NCBI RefSeq assembly: GCF_021531665.1
Contig: NZ_JADYUH010000026.1
Span: 1-33,623 of the forward strand
Source of the DNA: Prevotellamassilia timonensis
GTDB lineage: Bacteria > Bacteroidota > Bacteroidia > Bacteroidales > Bacteroidaceae
Reading direction: 5' to 3'
Length of the DNA: 33,623 nt
Shown: positions 33,048 to 33,623 of the stretch, piece after piece
How the letters are laid out: each line of letters begins with the position of its first letter
Numbering within the stretch: position 1 is the stretch's first letter
Made by a program: the position numbers and the translations under genes
The notes under the pieces: generated by a model
Told to the model about the DNA's origin: nothing
The model's database searches: none
The model's input: only the letters and a program-made list of their open reading frames with translations

Positions 33048-33425
33048 ATGTTTAATTTGAATGAAAACAACCGCATCGTCATGTCACAACATCCCAGTGA
33101 CATGCGTATCGGAGTAAACGGAATGTGCGGGCAGGTTAGAAAGGTAGGACTTGACCCCTCAAACGGGGATGTGTATATCTTTGTGGGACGCAGCAGGCAG
33201 CTGATGAAAATTCTTCATTGGGAAAGGGGAGGTTATGTGATGTATTACAAAAGGCTTGAACAGGGACGTTTCCATCCACGCATTTTCTTGCGTGAAGGCA
33301 TCGGCTTCCGCACCATGCGGTGGGACGAACTGGTGCTGCTGATGGAAGGAATATCGCCCAAAGTGGCAAGGAGGAAAAGGTTTCCGAACCCAAACGGGAA
33401 GCTTGAATTATGCCGCAAAAAATAA
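33048..33425 (+). CDS. tnpB: IS66 family TnpB accessory protein
   Basis: The frame from the ATG at 33048 encodes 125 residues with the typical IS66 TnpB pattern: HPSDMRIGVNGMCGQV, VYIFVGRSRQLMKIL, GGYVMYYKRLEQG and MRWDELVLLMEGI. An in-frame ATG at 32913 is rejected because the extra 45 residues show no similarity and overlap the hairpin. TACTTTG near 33027-33033, resembling a -7 box, lies just upstream. No tnpA is visible in the 196 nt before it. GTAACCATCCGAAATC at 32979-32994 may be the element's left terminal repeat, since IS66 ends start GTAA. TnpC follows after 79 nt. Confidence 0.88.
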   Translation: MFNLNENNRIVMSQHPSDMRIGVNGMCGQVRKVGLDPSNGDVYIFVGRSRQLMKILHWERGGYVMYYKRLEQGRFHPRIFLREGIGFRTMRWDELVLLMEGISPKVARRKRFPNPNGKLELCRKK

Positions 33426-33504
33426 TGGGAAAAAGTGTCGCCTGACGGTAAAAAAATGCGAGAAAAGGCTTGTTTATGTTGTTGGAAATTAGTAATTTTA
33501 CATC

Positions 33505-33623
33505 ATGATTCAAGCACCCTCCTACTCCGATCTCGTGGCCGAAATCAAGGATTTAAAAGCAAGAATTGCTTATCTCGAACGTCAGCTCTACGGAGCAAAA
33601 CCCGACCGTCTCTCCCGTAAGAA
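33505..33623 (+). CDS. tnpC: IS66 family transposase TnpC, N-terminal part (runs off right edge)
   Basis: From the ATG at 33505 the frame reads on through LVAEIKDLKARIAYLERQLY then GAKPDRLSRK to the window end, the usual coiled-coil start of IS66 TnpC with its LERQLYG-K motif. The catalytic domain lies beyond the window, so completeness cannot be judged. It follows tnpB in the normal order and orientation. A 3' fragment of another IS66 tnpC is present near the left edge, in the opposite orientation. Confidence 0.85.
   Translation, partial: MIQAPSYSDLVAEIKDLKARIAYLERQLYGAKPDRLSRK

Overview
The window looks like Bacteroidales chromosome, most likely a Prevotella/Segatella-type genome. The evidence is an UpxY-type NusG paralogue at the head of a polysaccharide locus, LruC-type lipoproteins, a DUF1972 glycosyltransferase, an Rpn-family remnant, an OMP_b-brl-type TonB receptor, sites matching the Bacteroidetes -7 box (TAnnTTTG), and gene starts without obvious Shine-Dalgarno sequences. 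The species is an inference from family content; no rRNA or tRNA is present to confirm it.

Layout. Positions 1-510 hold insertion-sequence debris: the first codons of an IS1634-like transposase leaving the left edge and the 3' end of an IS66 tnpC, both on the minus strand. A near-consensus -7 box at 806-813 is followed by a leader of about 640 nt that carries two diverged 82-bp repeats, then upxY (1460-2197) and a broken copy of an upxY 3' end (to 2275). From 2390 to 28128 every intact gene is on the plus strand, with short gaps or 1-4 nt overlaps, forming one Wzx/Wzy-type exopolysaccharide or capsule locus. Its parts are a lipid-phosphate sugar-1-phosphate transferase, a Wza-like export lipoprotein, a Wzc-like tyrosine kinase, an OmpA-like barrel protein with two paralogous LruC/DUF4842 lipoproteins, a flippase, a polymerase, eight predicted glycosyltransferases, a COG5610-type HAD protein, and two unusual small-molecule-kinase-like proteins (nucleotidyltransferase plus thymidylate-kinase-like, and APH-like). 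An Rpn-family pseudogene (22857-23457) interrupts the gene run.

Downstream, a Fic protein (minus strand, with its own terminator) is divergent from a membrane-anchored winged-helix regulator, which precedes a TonB-dependent-receptor-like protein. Three exactly 11-bp-phased direct repeats stand before the receptor promoter. The window ends in the start of an IS66 element (tnpB, tnpC).

How the genes work together (inference from families): UpxY would promote full-length transcription of the long operon; the initiating transferase loads the first sugar phosphate on a polyprenyl carrier; the glycosyltransferases extend it; Wzx flips and Wzy polymerises; Wzc and Wza control length and export. The barrel and LruC trio would act at the outer surface, perhaps holding or organising the polymer. 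No nucleotide-sugar synthesis genes are present, so the precursors must come from elsewhere in the genome.
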